Assembly: GCA_964636205.1 (NCBI GenBank)
Contig: CAZWPF010000007.1
Coordinates: 1 to 50,392, forward strand
Direction: 5' to 3'
DNA length: 50,392 bases
Source: JBEBVQ01 sp964636205
GTDB lineage: Bacteria; Bacteroidota; Bacteroidia; Chitinophagales; Chitinophagaceae
Made by a program: the position numbers and the translations under genes. Below are positions 8,517 to 17,372 of this stretch, in pieces. Numbering within the stretch: position 1 is the stretch's first letter; the number at the start of each line of letters is the position of its first letter. The notes beneath the pieces were generated by a model. It was not told the DNA's origin. It ran no database searches and saw only the letters and a list, made by a program, of their open reading frames with translations.

Positions 8517-10130
8517 CTAAGCGTCTGCCAGTACTTTTGGCGCAGCTGATAAGATGTCTTCATTAGCCTGATCGGCGTATTTGCTGAAGTTATTGATAAA
8601 CAGCTTAGCCAGTTCAGAAGCTTTTTTATCATAAGCATCTTTATCTTCCCATGTTTCTCTGGGGTTCAGGATTTCTGCAGGAACGCCGGGGCAAGACTGC
8701 GGAGTCAGTACACCGAATACGGGGTGTGGTGCAAATTCCACTTGCGACAATTCTCCGTTCAATGCAGCGGTGATCATAGCCCGTGTATATTTCAGGTTGA
8801 TACGTTTACCGGTACCATAAGCACCACCGCTCCATCCTGTGTTCACCAGCCAAACATTTACATCCGGGTGAGCTTGCAATTTTTCGCCCAACAGTTCTGC
8901 GTAGCGAATTGGGTGCAAAGGCAGGAACACCCGTCCGAAGCAAGCTGAGAAAGTTGTTTGCGGCTCTGTAACTCCTACTTCGGTACCAGCAACTTTAGCG
9001 GTATAGCCTGAAATGAAATGGTACATAGCCTGTTCCTTGGTCAGTTTGCTGATCGGGGGTAAGATACCGAATGCATCACAAGTCAGGAAGAAGATATTTT
9101 TTGGATCGCCGCCGTAAGAAGGTTCTTTTGCGTTAGCGATATGGTAGATTGGATATGCGGCTCTTGTATTTTCTGTAATGGAGCCATCGCTATAATCTAC
9201 TTCGTTGGTGCCTTCGAAAAACTTGATATTTTCCAACAGAGCTCCAGGTTTGATGGCACTGAAGATTTGTGGTTCTTTTTCAGCACTCAGGTCGATACAT
9301 TTTGCGTAGCAACCACCTTCGAAGTTGAATACAGACCCGTCTGCCCATCCGTGTTCGTCGTCTCCGATCAATGCACGTTGCGGGTCAGCGCTCAGAGTAG
9401 TTTTACCGGTTCCGGAGAGACCGAAGAACAGAGCAACGTCTCCGTTTTGACCTTCGTTTGCGGAGCAGTGCATGCTCAGTACTTTATGGTCGTGTGGTAA
9501 CAGGAAGTTTAACACTCCAAAGATACCCTTCTTCATTTCACCGGTATATGCTGAACCGCCGATCAGAATGATTTTGCGGGTAAAGTTGACGATAGTGAAA
9601 TTACCTTGTCTGGTGCCATCTGTTTCCGGATCAGCAAGAAATCCCGGAGCCTGAAGAATCAGCCAGTCAGGATTTTGTGTTTCTAATTCTGCGTCTGTAG
9701 GACGGAGAAACAGATTTTGACAGAACAGATTCGCCCAGGGAGTTTCATTAACTACCCTGATGTTCAGTCTGTACTTAGGGTCAGCGCAAGCATAAGCGTC
9801 GCGTACCCATACTTCTTTACCACTCAGATAAGCGCAAACCTTATCATAGAGTTTGTCGAAAGCTTCGGGACTAAACGGGATATTGACATCACCCCAGTCG
9901 ACAGACTTCTCGGTAAGGGCATCTTTTACAGTAAACTTATCTTTTGGTGAACGTCCGGTAAATTTGCCGGTATTGACACAGAGTGCGCCTGTATCGTTTA
10001 ACTCACCCTGACCCAGTTCGATCGTTTTTTGGGTCAATTCTTCACTGGAAAGGTTCCAGTGAGCAATGGATACGTGAAGCCCCAGGTCGGCCAGATTGGC
10101 TGATGGGTTTTTCTTACCTGATTCCTGCAT
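8517..10130 (-). CDS. pckA: Phosphoenolpyruvate carboxykinase (ATP)
   Basis: Converts oxaloacetate and ATP to phosphoenolpyruvate, CO2 and ADP, the entry step of gluconeogenesis; cytoplasmic. The 537-residue length is standard for the ATP-dependent family. Visible are the P-loop FFGLSGTGKTTLS, the metal/oxaloacetate-binding stretch LIGDDEHGWADGSVFNFEGG, the GRSPKDKF region near residue 60 and the adenine-binding segment GAYGTGKRINLKYTRAM. It is monocistronic, divergent from the ATP synthase operon, with its own TACTTTTG box. Long antisense frames on the opposite strand are shadows. Confidence 0.97.
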   Translation of the reverse strand: MQESGKKNPSANLADLGLHVSIAHWNLSSEELTQKTIELGQGELNDTGALCVNTGKFTGRSPKDKFTVKDALTEKSVDWGDVNIPFSPEAFDKLYDKVCAYLSGKEVWVRDAYACADPKYRLNIRVVNETPWANLFCQNLFLRPTDAELETQNPDWLILQAPGFLADPETDGTRQGNFTIVNFTRKIILIGGSAYTGEMKKGIFGVLNFLLPHDHKVLSMHCSANEGQNGDVALFFGLSGTGKTTLSADPQRALIGDDEHGWADGSVFNFEGGCYAKCIDLSAEKEPQIFSAIKPGALLENIKFFEGTNEVDYSDGSITENTRAAYPIYHIANAKEPSYGGDPKNIFFLTCDAFGILPPISKLTKEQAMYHFISGYTAKVAGTEVGVTEPQTTFSACFGRVFLPLHPIRYAELLGEKLQAHPDVNVWLVNTGWSGGAYGTGKRINLKYTRAMITAALNGELSQVEFAPHPVFGVLTPQSCPGVPAEILNPRETWEDKDAYDKKASELAKLFINNFSKYADQANEDILSAAPKVLADA

Positions 10131-10153
10131 AAAGCAATTTTTGAATTAGACCG

Positions 10154-10161
10154 CAAAAGTA
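10154..10161 (-). promoter_or_regulatory. TAnnTTTG promoter element of pckA
   Basis: TACTTTTG on the minus strand ends 23 bases before the pckA ATG. A convincing -33 TTTG at the usual spacing is not visible. Confidence 0.55.
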
Positions 10162-10263
10162 CAACGTAAAACTTTTCCAGACTTCTTTTTTCGTTTTGGA
10201 TTTCCTGATATTTGTCATTTTCCTCGAGTTTTCCGGAAACCTTTCATTCCGACCTTTTTTTCT

Positions 10264-10295
10264 TTTGTATTTTCATATCGACTGTGTTACCTTTG
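10264..10295 (+). promoter_or_regulatory. Promoter of the ATP synthase operon
   Basis: TTTG (10264-10267), a 20-base spacer and TACCTTTG (10288-10295) form a near-ideal Bacteroidota housekeeping promoter. The atpB ATG follows 22 bases later. Confidence 0.8.
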
Positions 10296-10317
10296 CGCAA
10301 AATTTCGGGCTCGCATA

Positions 10318-11403
10318 ATGAATTTCAGGCAACTTTACTTCCGCGTCACATGCTTCATGTTTGTGATTTTGTCTTTCAGTATGTCTTCGTTCGCGTCTCA
10401 TGCTGAGAGCACTGGCGAAGAGGAGGGTGGATTTGACGCCTCGGCAGTAATTTTCGGACACATTCGGGATGCCTATGATTGGCATTTTTTCGATTGGAAC
10501 GGACATGCTGTAAGTATTCCGCTGCCCGTCATCCTGTACAGTCAGGATAGAGGGTTGAGCGTGTTCTCTTCTTCTCATTTCGGTCATGCTGGTCATCGCG
10601 AGGTTTACAACGGTTATACCATAGATGATGAAAGCGGTAAGATTGTTGCCGAGAATCCGAATGAGCAATTTTACGATTTTTCAATTACTAAGAATGTGGC
10701 ATCGATGTTGATATCTGTAGTTTTGTTACTATGGTTGATGACAGCGGTAGCCAAGCGTTATAAGAAGGCCGGCGCTACCGGAGCTCCCAGCGGCATGCAA
10801 AATGCTATGGAGATAGTGATTATGTTTGTAAGAGATGAAGTGGCGAAGCCGAATATCGGTTCTAAGTATATGAGGTTCATGCCTTTCTTGCTTACTTTAT
10901 TCTTCTTTATCTGGATAAATAACCTGTTGGGATTGATTCCCGGTGGGGCCAACTTTACGGGAAATATTGCAGTGACAGGATGTTTGGCGTTGATTACATT
11001 TTTGGTAATCGTATTTAGTGGTAACAAGCATTTTTGGGGTCACTTGTTCAATCCTCCAGGGGTGCCCTTCGGTATTAAGTTATTATTGGTGCCGATTGAG
11101 ATCATCTCCTTGTTTATCAAACCGGTGGCATTGATGATTCGTCTTTTTGCCAATATCATGGCGGGTCACATCATAATTTTGAGTATTATTTCAATGATCT
11201 TTATATTTGGTGCATTGAGTGTGGTTGCCGGATGGGGCTTTGTACCGGTGTCTCTAGGATTTACCTTGTTCATGTTCCTTCTGGAATTGTTAGTGGGTGC
11301 TATTCAGGCATTTATCTTTACCAATCTGGCTGCAGTATTTATTGGTCAGGCGGTAGAGGAGACCGATCATGGTCATGAGGGAGCTCATGCAGCCGGTCAT
11401 TAA
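10318..11403 (+). CDS. atpB: ATP synthase F0 subunit a
   Basis: Membrane stator subunit that forms the proton half-channels against the c-ring. The 361-residue product carries the long N-terminal extension usual in Bacteroidota: a signal-like hydrophobic stretch (about 8-27) and a periplasmic domain of roughly 90 residues. The conserved transmembrane core follows. The essential arginine is R275 in ALMIRLFANIMAGH. The last 15 residues are rich in His and acidic residues. It is the first gene of the operon atpB-E-F-H-A, behind a strong promoter. Confidence 0.96.
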   Translation: MNFRQLYFRVTCFMFVILSFSMSSFASHAESTGEEEGGFDASAVIFGHIRDAYDWHFFDWNGHAVSIPLPVILYSQDRGLSVFSSSHFGHAGHREVYNGYTIDDESGKIVAENPNEQFYDFSITKNVASMLISVVLLLWLMTAVAKRYKKAGATGAPSGMQNAMEIVIMFVRDEVAKPNIGSKYMRFMPFLLTLFFFIWINNLLGLIPGGANFTGNIAVTGCLALITFLVIVFSGNKHFWGHLFNPPGVPFGIKLLLVPIEIISLFIKPVALMIRLFANIMAGHIIILSIISMIFIFGALSVVAGWGFVPVSLGFTLFMFLLELLVGAIQAFIFTNLAAVFIGQAVEETDHGHEGAHAAGH

Positions 11404-11459
11404 TATTGGAGTGCATTTAGTTTTAAACTTTGTATTTTTTAATTTAAATCCATATAAAC

Positions 11460-11711
11460 ATGTCCTTGTTGAACACAATGCTGTTAGCAATTGATGGCAC
11501 TGCTGCCGCTGGTGGCGCGATTGGAGCTGGTATCGCAGCTATGGCTGCTGCGGTTGGAATCGGCCAAATTGGTAAAGGTGCTGTTGAGTCTATCGCTCGT
11601 CAGCCGGAAGCTGCCGGAGACATCCGTGCTAACATGATCCTGACTGCAGCCTTCGTAGAGGGTGTTGCTCTGTTCGGGGTTATCGCTGGTCTGCTTGCAG
11701 TAGTACTGTAA
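11460..11711 (+). CDS. atpE: ATP synthase F0 subunit c
   Basis: Proteolipid of the rotating ring: 83 residues forming two transmembrane helices joined by the polar loop with R47-Q48-P49. The ion-carrying acid is E67 in AAFVEGVALFG. The residue after it is Gly and not Ser/Thr, which argues for protons over sodium as the coupling ion (inference from known Na+ signatures). It is followed by a strong hairpin before atpF. Confidence 0.97.
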   Translation: MSLLNTMLLAIDGTAAAGGAIGAGIAAMAAAVGIGQIGKGAVESIARQPEAAGDIRANMILTAAFVEGVALFGVIAGLLAVVL

Positions 11712-11718
11712 AAACCTT

Positions 11719-11759
11719 ATAAACTGCATCTGACGCACAGGGCCGAGGATGCAGTTTAT
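11719..11759 (+). other. Intercistronic hairpin between atpE and atpF
   Basis: The perfect 12-bp stem ATAAACTGCATC/GATGCAGTTTAT (11719-11730 with 11748-11759) encloses a 17-base loop, starting 8 bases after the atpE stop. Only TT follows the stem, so it is a poor terminator. It could be partially terminating or protect the 3' end of a processed atpB-E message and so raise subunit c output (inference). Confidence 0.7.
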
Positions 11760-11830
11760 TAACCTGATTTAAATTAACAAATAAATACCTGTATAACAGG
11801 AGTTAACACCAAAAATAAAAACAGATCAGT

Positions 11831-12325
11831 ATGGATTTGCTGACCCCCCAATTGGGATTGTTTGCGTGGACGCTTATTGCGTTTGTTTTAGTGTTCTTGA
11901 TTTTACGCAAGTTTGCCTGGAAGCCAATTTTGGGCATGTTGGGTGAAAGAGAACGTGGAATTGCTGAATCGATAGCTACTGCTGAGCGTGTGAAGAAAGA
12001 GATGAGTTTGATGCAGGCTGAGAATGAGAAGCTGTTGATGGAAGCTCGTGCTGAGCGTTCCGCTATGCTGAAAGAAGCAAAGGAAGAACAAGAGCGTATC
12101 ATTGCAGAAGCAAAGGAAAAAACTCGTGAGATCACTGAAAAGATGATGGCTGACGCGAAACAACAAATTGAGCACCAGAAGCTTGCAGCTATCACAGAAG
12201 TGAAAAACAAAATCGGTACTCTTTCAGTGGAAGTTGCAGAGAAGATCTTGCGCAAGCAACTTGCTTCAGCAAATGAGCAGAATGAGTACATTAATTCTCT
12301 GACCGAGGAAATTCAACTGAACTAA
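11831..12325 (+). CDS. atpF: ATP synthase F0 subunit b
   Basis: Peripheral stalk subunit linking F0 to F1. The 164-residue product has one N-terminal transmembrane helix (about 7-26), then a long charged amphipathic helix rich in Glu, Lys, Ala and Arg that dimerises and contacts the delta subunit. The length is normal for a single b subunit. It sits 119 bases after atpE, the widest gap in the operon, and 18 bases before atpH. Confidence 0.95.
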   Translation: MDLLTPQLGLFAWTLIAFVLVFLILRKFAWKPILGMLGERERGIAESIATAERVKKEMSLMQAENEKLLMEARAERSAMLKEAKEEQERIIAEAKEKTREITEKMMADAKQQIEHQKLAAITEVKNKIGTLSVEVAEKILRKQLASANEQNEYINSLTEEIQLN

Positions 12326-12343
12326 TTATTTTATTCGCTTTAT

Positions 12344-12908
12344 ATGCAAAACCCTCGTCTCGCCGCACGTTATTCGAAGTCATTGCTGGATCTGGCATTG
12401 GAGCGCGACAGTCTGGACGCTACCTTAAAGGATGTTCAATTGTTGCATGCGATTTGTCAGCAAAGTTCTGATTTTGTCAACATGCTGCGTAGTCCGGTGA
12501 TTAAAGCCGGGAAGAAATTACAGATTATTGATGCCGTTTTGGGTGGTCGTATCAGCGAATTGACAACTGCTTTTATCAGTTTATTGACCAGAAAAGGTAG
12601 AGAGGCAGCCCTTCCAGGGATAGCAATCGCCTTTATTGATCAGTATAAAGCGCTGAAGAATATTAAAACGGTTAAACTCACTACTGCAGTTAAGGTTGAT
12701 GAAGCAGTAACTGAAAATATCCGCAAGCGGGTNNNNNNNNNNAATGCAAGGTTATACTGTAGAATTAGCTACTGCGGTGAATCCTGACCTGATCGGTGGC
12801 TTTGTCATCGAGATGGAAGATAAACTTTTTGATGCAAGTATTCGGAAGGAATTGAGCGATATCAAAGCTCAGTTTATTAAGAATACTTACGTTAGCGAGC
12901 TTAGATAA
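12344..12908 (+). CDS. atpH: ATP synthase F1 subunit delta (interrupted by an assembly gap)
   Basis: Delta/OSCP subunit tying the b stalk to the top of F1. The N-terminal half reads MQNPRLAARYSKSLLDLALE onward through the helical bundle. After the 10-N gap the conserved C-terminal part continues in another register of the placeholder: GYTVELATAVNPDLIGGF and ending YVSELR at TAA 12906-12908. The two halves join in frame only if the true gap length is a multiple of three, so the apparent frameshift is an artefact of the 10-N placeholder. A naive translation across the Ns gives a false tail. At most a few residues seem to be missing when compared with the family pattern. Confidence 0.9.
12733..12742. 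other. Assembly gap of 10 N inside atpH
   Basis: Ten N characters separate two contig ends. Frame arithmetic (GT before, A-ATG after) requires the real insert to be 0, 3, 6, 9, 12 and so on bases. The number 10 is therefore a placeholder. Confidence 0.98.
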
Positions 12909-12953
12909 TAGATTGTATTTAATTGTAAATTTTCTCTATAAACATAAACAGTC

Positions 12954-14534
12954 ATGGTTGAGATCAAACCAGATGAAATTTCAGCGATACTCCGCGAACA
13001 GTTGAGTAATATCGATGGTGGTGCCAGCCTCGAAGAGGTGGGAACCGTACTCCAGGTAGGTGACGGGATTGCACGTGTATATGGTTTGAATAGCGTTCGG
13101 CAGGGTGAGCTGGTGGTATTTGAAAACGGTATTCAAGCAATCGCTTTAAACCTTGAGGAAGATAACGTGGGTGTGGTATTGATGGGTGATAGCGGACTTG
13201 TTAAAGAGGGTGCTAAAGTAAAGCGTACCGGTCAGATCGCGTCTATCAAAGTAGGCGAGGGTATGGTAGGTCGTGTGGTTAATACTTTGGGTGAGCCGAT
13301 CGATGGTAAGGGTCCGATCTCTGGTGAACTGTATGAAATGCCATTGGAGCGTAAAGCACCCGGTGTAATTTACCGTGAACCTGTAAAAGAACCCCTGCAA
13401 ACCGGTATCAAAGCGATCGATGCCATGATTCCTATCGGCCGCGGACAGCGTGAGTTGGTGATTGGTGACCGTCAGACCGGTAAGACTGCGATTTGTATCG
13501 ATACCATTATCAATCAAAAAGAATTTTTCGAAGCAGGTAAGCCTGTTTATTGTATTTATGTTGCTATTGGTCAGAAGGCTTCTACCGTCGCCAGTGTGAT
13601 GAAGACTTTGGAAGATCATGGAGCAATGGCATATACCATCATCGTTGCAGCGACTGCTTCTGATCCTGCTCCGCTTCAGTTCTTCGCACCATTTGCCGGT
13701 GCAGCAATCGGGGAATTCTTCCGCGATACAGGACGTCCGGCACTGGTAGTGTACGATGATCTTTCCAAACAAGCGGTAGCATATCGTGAGGTGTCCCTGT
13801 TGCTTCGTCGTCCTCCCGGTCGTGAAGCTTATCCCGGTGACGTATTCTATCTGCACAGCCGTCTGCTTGAGCGTTCTGCGAAAGTGATCAACAACGACGC
13901 AATCGCTAAAAATATGAACGATCTTCCCGATAGCATTCGCCATCTGGTGAAGGGAGGTGGATCTCTGACTGCATTGCCAATTATCGAAACACAAGCGGGT
14001 GACGTATCTGCATATATCCCAACCAACGTAATCTCTATTACCGACGGTCAGATATTTTTGGAAAGTAACCTGTTTAACTCCGGTATCAGACCAGCGATCA
14101 ACGTGGGTATCTCGGTAAGCCGTGTGGGGGGTAGTGCTCAGATTAAATCCATGAAGAAAGTTGCCGGTACTTTGAAACTTGACCAGGCTCTTTATCGTGA
14201 GATGGAAGCGTTTTCTAAGTTTGGTGGTGACCTTGATGCTGCTACAAAAACAGTAATCGATAAGGGTAGTCGGAACGTAGAAATTTTGAAGCAAGCTCAA
14301 TATTCTCCATATTCAGTAGAAAAGCAGATCGCTATCATTTACCTCGGTACTAACAACCTGATCTCTGGTGTTCCCGTGGCTAATGTTAAAGCATTTGAGG
14401 AAGCGTTCTTGCGTGAGATGGATTTGAGATTGCCAGATGTATTGGCAGAGTTCAAAAAAGGAAATCTGCCAGAAGATGGAATCAATAAAATGGTTAAACT
14501 GGCTCAGGATTTAATCCCACAGTTTAAATCGTAA
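12954..14534 (+). CDS. atpA: ATP synthase F1 subunit alpha
   Basis: Non-catalytic nucleotide-binding subunit of F1. The 526-residue product has an N-terminal beta barrel with VLQVGDGIARVYG, Walker A GDRQTGKT (171-178), the LVVYDDLSKQA Walker B region, and the conserved VGISVSRVGGSAQ and arginine-containing motif near residue 380. The length is standard. It is the last gene of this operon; a strong terminator follows at 14560-14590, so gamma (atpG), beta and epsilon must be encoded elsewhere. Confidence 0.98.
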   Translation: MVEIKPDEISAILREQLSNIDGGASLEEVGTVLQVGDGIARVYGLNSVRQGELVVFENGIQAIALNLEEDNVGVVLMGDSGLVKEGAKVKRTGQIASIKVGEGMVGRVVNTLGEPIDGKGPISGELYEMPLERKAPGVIYREPVKEPLQTGIKAIDAMIPIGRGQRELVIGDRQTGKTAICIDTIINQKEFFEAGKPVYCIYVAIGQKASTVASVMKTLEDHGAMAYTIIVAATASDPAPLQFFAPFAGAAIGEFFRDTGRPALVVYDDLSKQAVAYREVSLLLRRPPGREAYPGDVFYLHSRLLERSAKVINNDAIAKNMNDLPDSIRHLVKGGGSLTALPIIETQAGDVSAYIPTNVISITDGQIFLESNLFNSGIRPAINVGISVSRVGGSAQIKSMKKVAGTLKLDQALYREMEAFSKFGGDLDAATKTVIDKGSRNVEILKQAQYSPYSVEKQIAIIYLGTNNLISGVPVANVKAFEEAFLREMDLRLPDVLAEFKKGNLPEDGINKMVKLAQDLIPQFKS

Positions 14535-14559
14535 ATCTTTCAAAACGTAAAGATTATAA

Positions 14560-14590
14560 AAAAGGAACAGCTCTTCGAGTTGTTCCTTTT
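14560..14590 (+). terminator. Terminator of the atp operon
   Basis: AAAAGGAACAGCTC (14560-14573) pairs with GAGTTGTTCCTTTT (14577-14590) around a TTC loop, with one G-T pair. The last four T residues form the tail. It lies 26 bases after the atpA stop. Confidence 0.9.
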
Positions 14591-14684
14591 GTGGTTTATG
14601 GAGTGTGTGTATATCTAAATTGGGAAAACCGAAACTTTTGAAATTTTGAAATTGAATCGGTTTTGCCTGCTTATAATATAATAT

Positions 14685-15917
14685 ATGTCGAAAAGAGAGA
14701 GAATAATTTTACTGCTGTTATCGGCAATCAACTTTACCCATATCATGGACTTTATGATCATGATGCCCTTGGGGAACTTTTTATTGCCTTATTTTGGTAT
14801 TAGCACCGGTCAGTTTAGTTTATTAGTTGCGTCTTATACTATCAGCGCCGGTACCGTGGGCTTTTTTGTTGCTTTTTTCGTCGATCGTTTCGATCGAAAG
14901 AAGGTCTTGCTTACAGGCTATACCGGTTTTTTGATCGGTACCATTTGCTGTGGTATTGCGCCTTCTTTTGAACTCTTATTATCAGCGCGTGTGCTCGCAG
15001 GCGCATTTGGGGGACTTATCGGCGCACAAGTATTGTCAATTGTCGCTGATATATTTCCTTATGAAAGAAGAGGGGTAGCTATGGGATCGATCATGGCAGC
15101 CTTTTCCTTCGCCTCTGTTATCGGTGTGCCGTTCGGACTGTTGTTGGCGAATATGATTAGCTGGCATGCCCCTTTTATTTTTATAGGAGTCCTGGGTTTG
15201 ATTATCAATTTTATGGTGATTCGGTATTTGCCATCTATGAAAGGGCATATCCGTGCACCTCAGGCAGATATCTCCAGGGGTAAGCAAATGTTGCAAGTGA
15301 TTAAGGGAATCGTATCGGATAAGGCGCAATTGAATGCATTATTATTGATGGGCAGTTTGATGATGGGACATTTTATGATCATCCCCTTTATCAATCCTTA
15401 TATGGAATTTAACGTTGGGTTTACCAAGAACCAAACACCCCTGATTTATTTGGTGGGTGGTGCGCTAACCTTCTTCTGTTCTCCGATTATCGGACGCTGG
15501 TCGGATAAATATGGTAAACTGCGGGTGTTTCAAATATTCGTACTAGCATCAATTCTGCCTATTTTTCTGATTACCAATATGCCCGCGATCCCATTTTATT
15601 TCGTTCTGGCAGTTACGGGCATTTGGTTTGTGTTGTCAACAGGCCGTAGTATTCCGGCACAGGCGATCATCAGCAATGTTCCCTCTCCGGAACAACGAGG
15701 CAGCTTTATGAGTTTTAGTTCTTCCGTACAGCAGTTGTTTACCGGTTTGGCATCATTGATAGCCGGATGGATAGTATATACCGGAGATGATGGGAAAATA
15801 CATAACTATCAATACGTAGGATATATCAGTGTTGCCTTGGTATTGAGCTGCCTTCTGACCGTTAAAATGCTCGATAAACGGGTCAGACAACGGAGTTCGA
15901 CTCAGGAAGCTAAGTAG
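14685..15917 (+). CDS. Major facilitator superfamily transporter (DHA1-like)
   Basis: The 410-residue protein has about twelve hydrophobic segments. The MFS loop 2-3 motif is recognisable as DRFDRKKVLLTG near residues 66-78, and the loop 8-9 counterpart as GRWSDKYGKLRVF. The N-terminus NFTHIMDFMIMMPLG resembles drug/metabolite efflux members of the DHA1 group. The substrate cannot be predicted. It lies between the atp terminator and the histidine kinase gene, with no clear TAnnTTTG promoter. It may be monocistronic; the 117-base gap to the kinase argues against a tight operon. Confidence 0.85.
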   Translation: MSKRERIILLLLSAINFTHIMDFMIMMPLGNFLLPYFGISTGQFSLLVASYTISAGTVGFFVAFFVDRFDRKKVLLTGYTGFLIGTICCGIAPSFELLLSARVLAGAFGGLIGAQVLSIVADIFPYERRGVAMGSIMAAFSFASVIGVPFGLLLANMISWHAPFIFIGVLGLIINFMVIRYLPSMKGHIRAPQADISRGKQMLQVIKGIVSDKAQLNALLLMGSLMMGHFMIIPFINPYMEFNVGFTKNQTPLIYLVGGALTFFCSPIIGRWSDKYGKLRVFQIFVLASILPIFLITNMPAIPFYFVLAVTGIWFVLSTGRSIPAQAIISNVPSPEQRGSFMSFSSSVQQLFTGLASLIAGWIVYTGDDGKIHNYQYVGYISVALVLSCLLTVKMLDKRVRQRSSTQEAK

Positions 15918-16034
15918 GCAGCAACTGCGATGGTCTATCAGGAATTAATAGTATAATTAATGTGCAATATGACTTTCATCTATCCTTGTGGTTTTGTATC
16001 ATTGTGGTTTCTAAAGAATTACTATTAGGGTAGC

Positions 16035-17372
16035 ATGAAAATTTACCTGTTTCGCGATCCCCCCCATGACGCTGAATACCTGCAATTTATGCGCCATACT
16101 ACCCGCCGTAGTATCAAGGCTATGCGCATTATAGCCGTATTAGCCTTGGTGGCTAGTAGTATTCTCTTGGGATTGTCGGCATTTATCCCCTTTGATTTTC
16201 TGGTTGACAATTATCTTGAATTTAGGGTGTTATACACGATCATGTTCGTTAATACCCTGCTGTTTTTGATTTTGTTGCGATGGACCAGACAAATTAATGT
16301 CAAAAGAAGGTATTTGCCGGTAAGGGTGGTTTTGATGGGCTATAGTATGGCTATTATCGGCCATTTCATGGGAGTTAGTCTTCTTGCACAATACAACCCG
16401 TCCAATACGCTTACGTTTTTGCTTACAGGCTGTTTCACAATAGCGGTGTTAGTAGTATTTACATTGAGAGAGTTGTGGTTGATCGTCACACTTACCTTTT
16501 TGACCTTTGTTATTTCGCTTCAGTTTTTCCAGGATGACAAGCAGATATTGTATCAGAATTACGTCACCGGATTTATGATTGTGCTGATGATGTTTGTGAT
16601 TGCGAGATTGTGGTTCTCCTATCAATATGACTATCACCGGAAGATTATCACTATTGAGAATAAAAATAAGCAGATTAGCATAATCAACGCTCAGCAAACT
16701 GAAATGCTGTCGATTGTTGCTCACGACTTACGGAGTCCGCTTAATAATATCGCTGCTTCCATTGAGTTGTTGAAATTAGGGGGCGCAGGTGATCCGCAAG
16801 TATTTTACGATATGATGGAAAAATCCTGTCGGGATGCCGATTATTTTATTCATGATTTGCTTGAGGTAGCCCGCAGTCAGCCCGGTCCGCTAAAAACCGA
16901 GTTTACCAAGATCAATGAGATGTTGACAGAAACCATGCAATTTTGGATGCGTCAACTTTCGGATAAGAATTTCTCAATGATTTTGCCGGATTTCGATATT
17001 GAAGCGCAGGTGCATGTGCAGAAGTTGCAAAGAGTACTAAACAACTTAATTCACAATGCGACTAAGTTTACTCCGGCCGGAGGATCTATTAAACTAATGC
17101 TGAACGCAAATGATGAGATGGTGCATATCGCAGTGGCTGATACAGGTATTGGGATTCCGGACCATCTGAAGGCGGGCTTGTTTGACCGATTTACCAAGGC
17201 GGGACGACCAGGCTTAAATCATGAGCAGTCTTACGGATTAGGCTTGAGTATTTGTAAAGAGATTGTCGGTCAGCACGGGGGCAAAATAAATATTGAAACA
17301 CAGGAGGGTAAAGGCACCACTTTCCATATTCTTCTACCAAAAGCTACTCAGGCACTCACTGAAAGTGCGTGA
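16035..17372 (+). CDS. Membrane-bound sensor histidine kinase
   Basis: The 445-residue protein starts with roughly six transmembrane helices (about residues 28-193) with only short loops, so the signal is probably sensed in or at the membrane. The HisKA domain has the phospho-acceptor H230 in VAHDLRSPLNN. HATPase_c shows the N box NLIHNATKF, G1 DTGIGIP and G2 GLGLSICK. No receiver domain is fused and no ordinary response regulator is adjacent. The two neighbouring receiver-like genes are convergent and lack the Asp. The last 25 bases overlap the 3' end of the first of them on the opposite strand. Confidence 0.92.
   Translation: MKIYLFRDPPHDAEYLQFMRHTTRRSIKAMRIIAVLALVASSILLGLSAFIPFDFLVDNYLEFRVLYTIMFVNTLLFLILLRWTRQINVKRRYLPVRVVLMGYSMAIIGHFMGVSLLAQYNPSNTLTFLLTGCFTIAVLVVFTLRELWLIVTLTFLTFVISLQFFQDDKQILYQNYVTGFMIVLMMFVIARLWFSYQYDYHRKIITIENKNKQISIINAQQTEMLSIVAHDLRSPLNNIAASIELLKLGGAGDPQVFYDMMEKSCRDADYFIHDLLEVARSQPGPLKTEFTKINEMLTETMQFWMRQLSDKNFSMILPDFDIEAQVHVQKLQRVLNNLIHNATKFTPAGGSIKLMLNANDEMVHIAVADTGIGIPDHLKAGLFDRFTKAGRPGLNHEQSYGLGLSICKEIVGQHGGKINIETQEGKGTTFHILLPKATQALTESA

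Noticed and set aside
8724..9950. Chain of plus-strand frames across pckA
   Set aside because: Antisense to a complete, clearly conserved pckA. There are no start signals and no family features.
12715..12787. Apparent atpH C-terminus reading NARLYCRISYCGES
   Set aside because: It results from reading through the 10-N placeholder in the wrong register. The conserved delta-subunit C-terminus is present in the other frame.
13146..14300. 384-codon antisense frame across atpA
   Set aside because: It is fully contained in the highly conserved atpA gene. Its product is rich in Thr, Arg and His with no recognisable domain. It is a codon-bias shadow.
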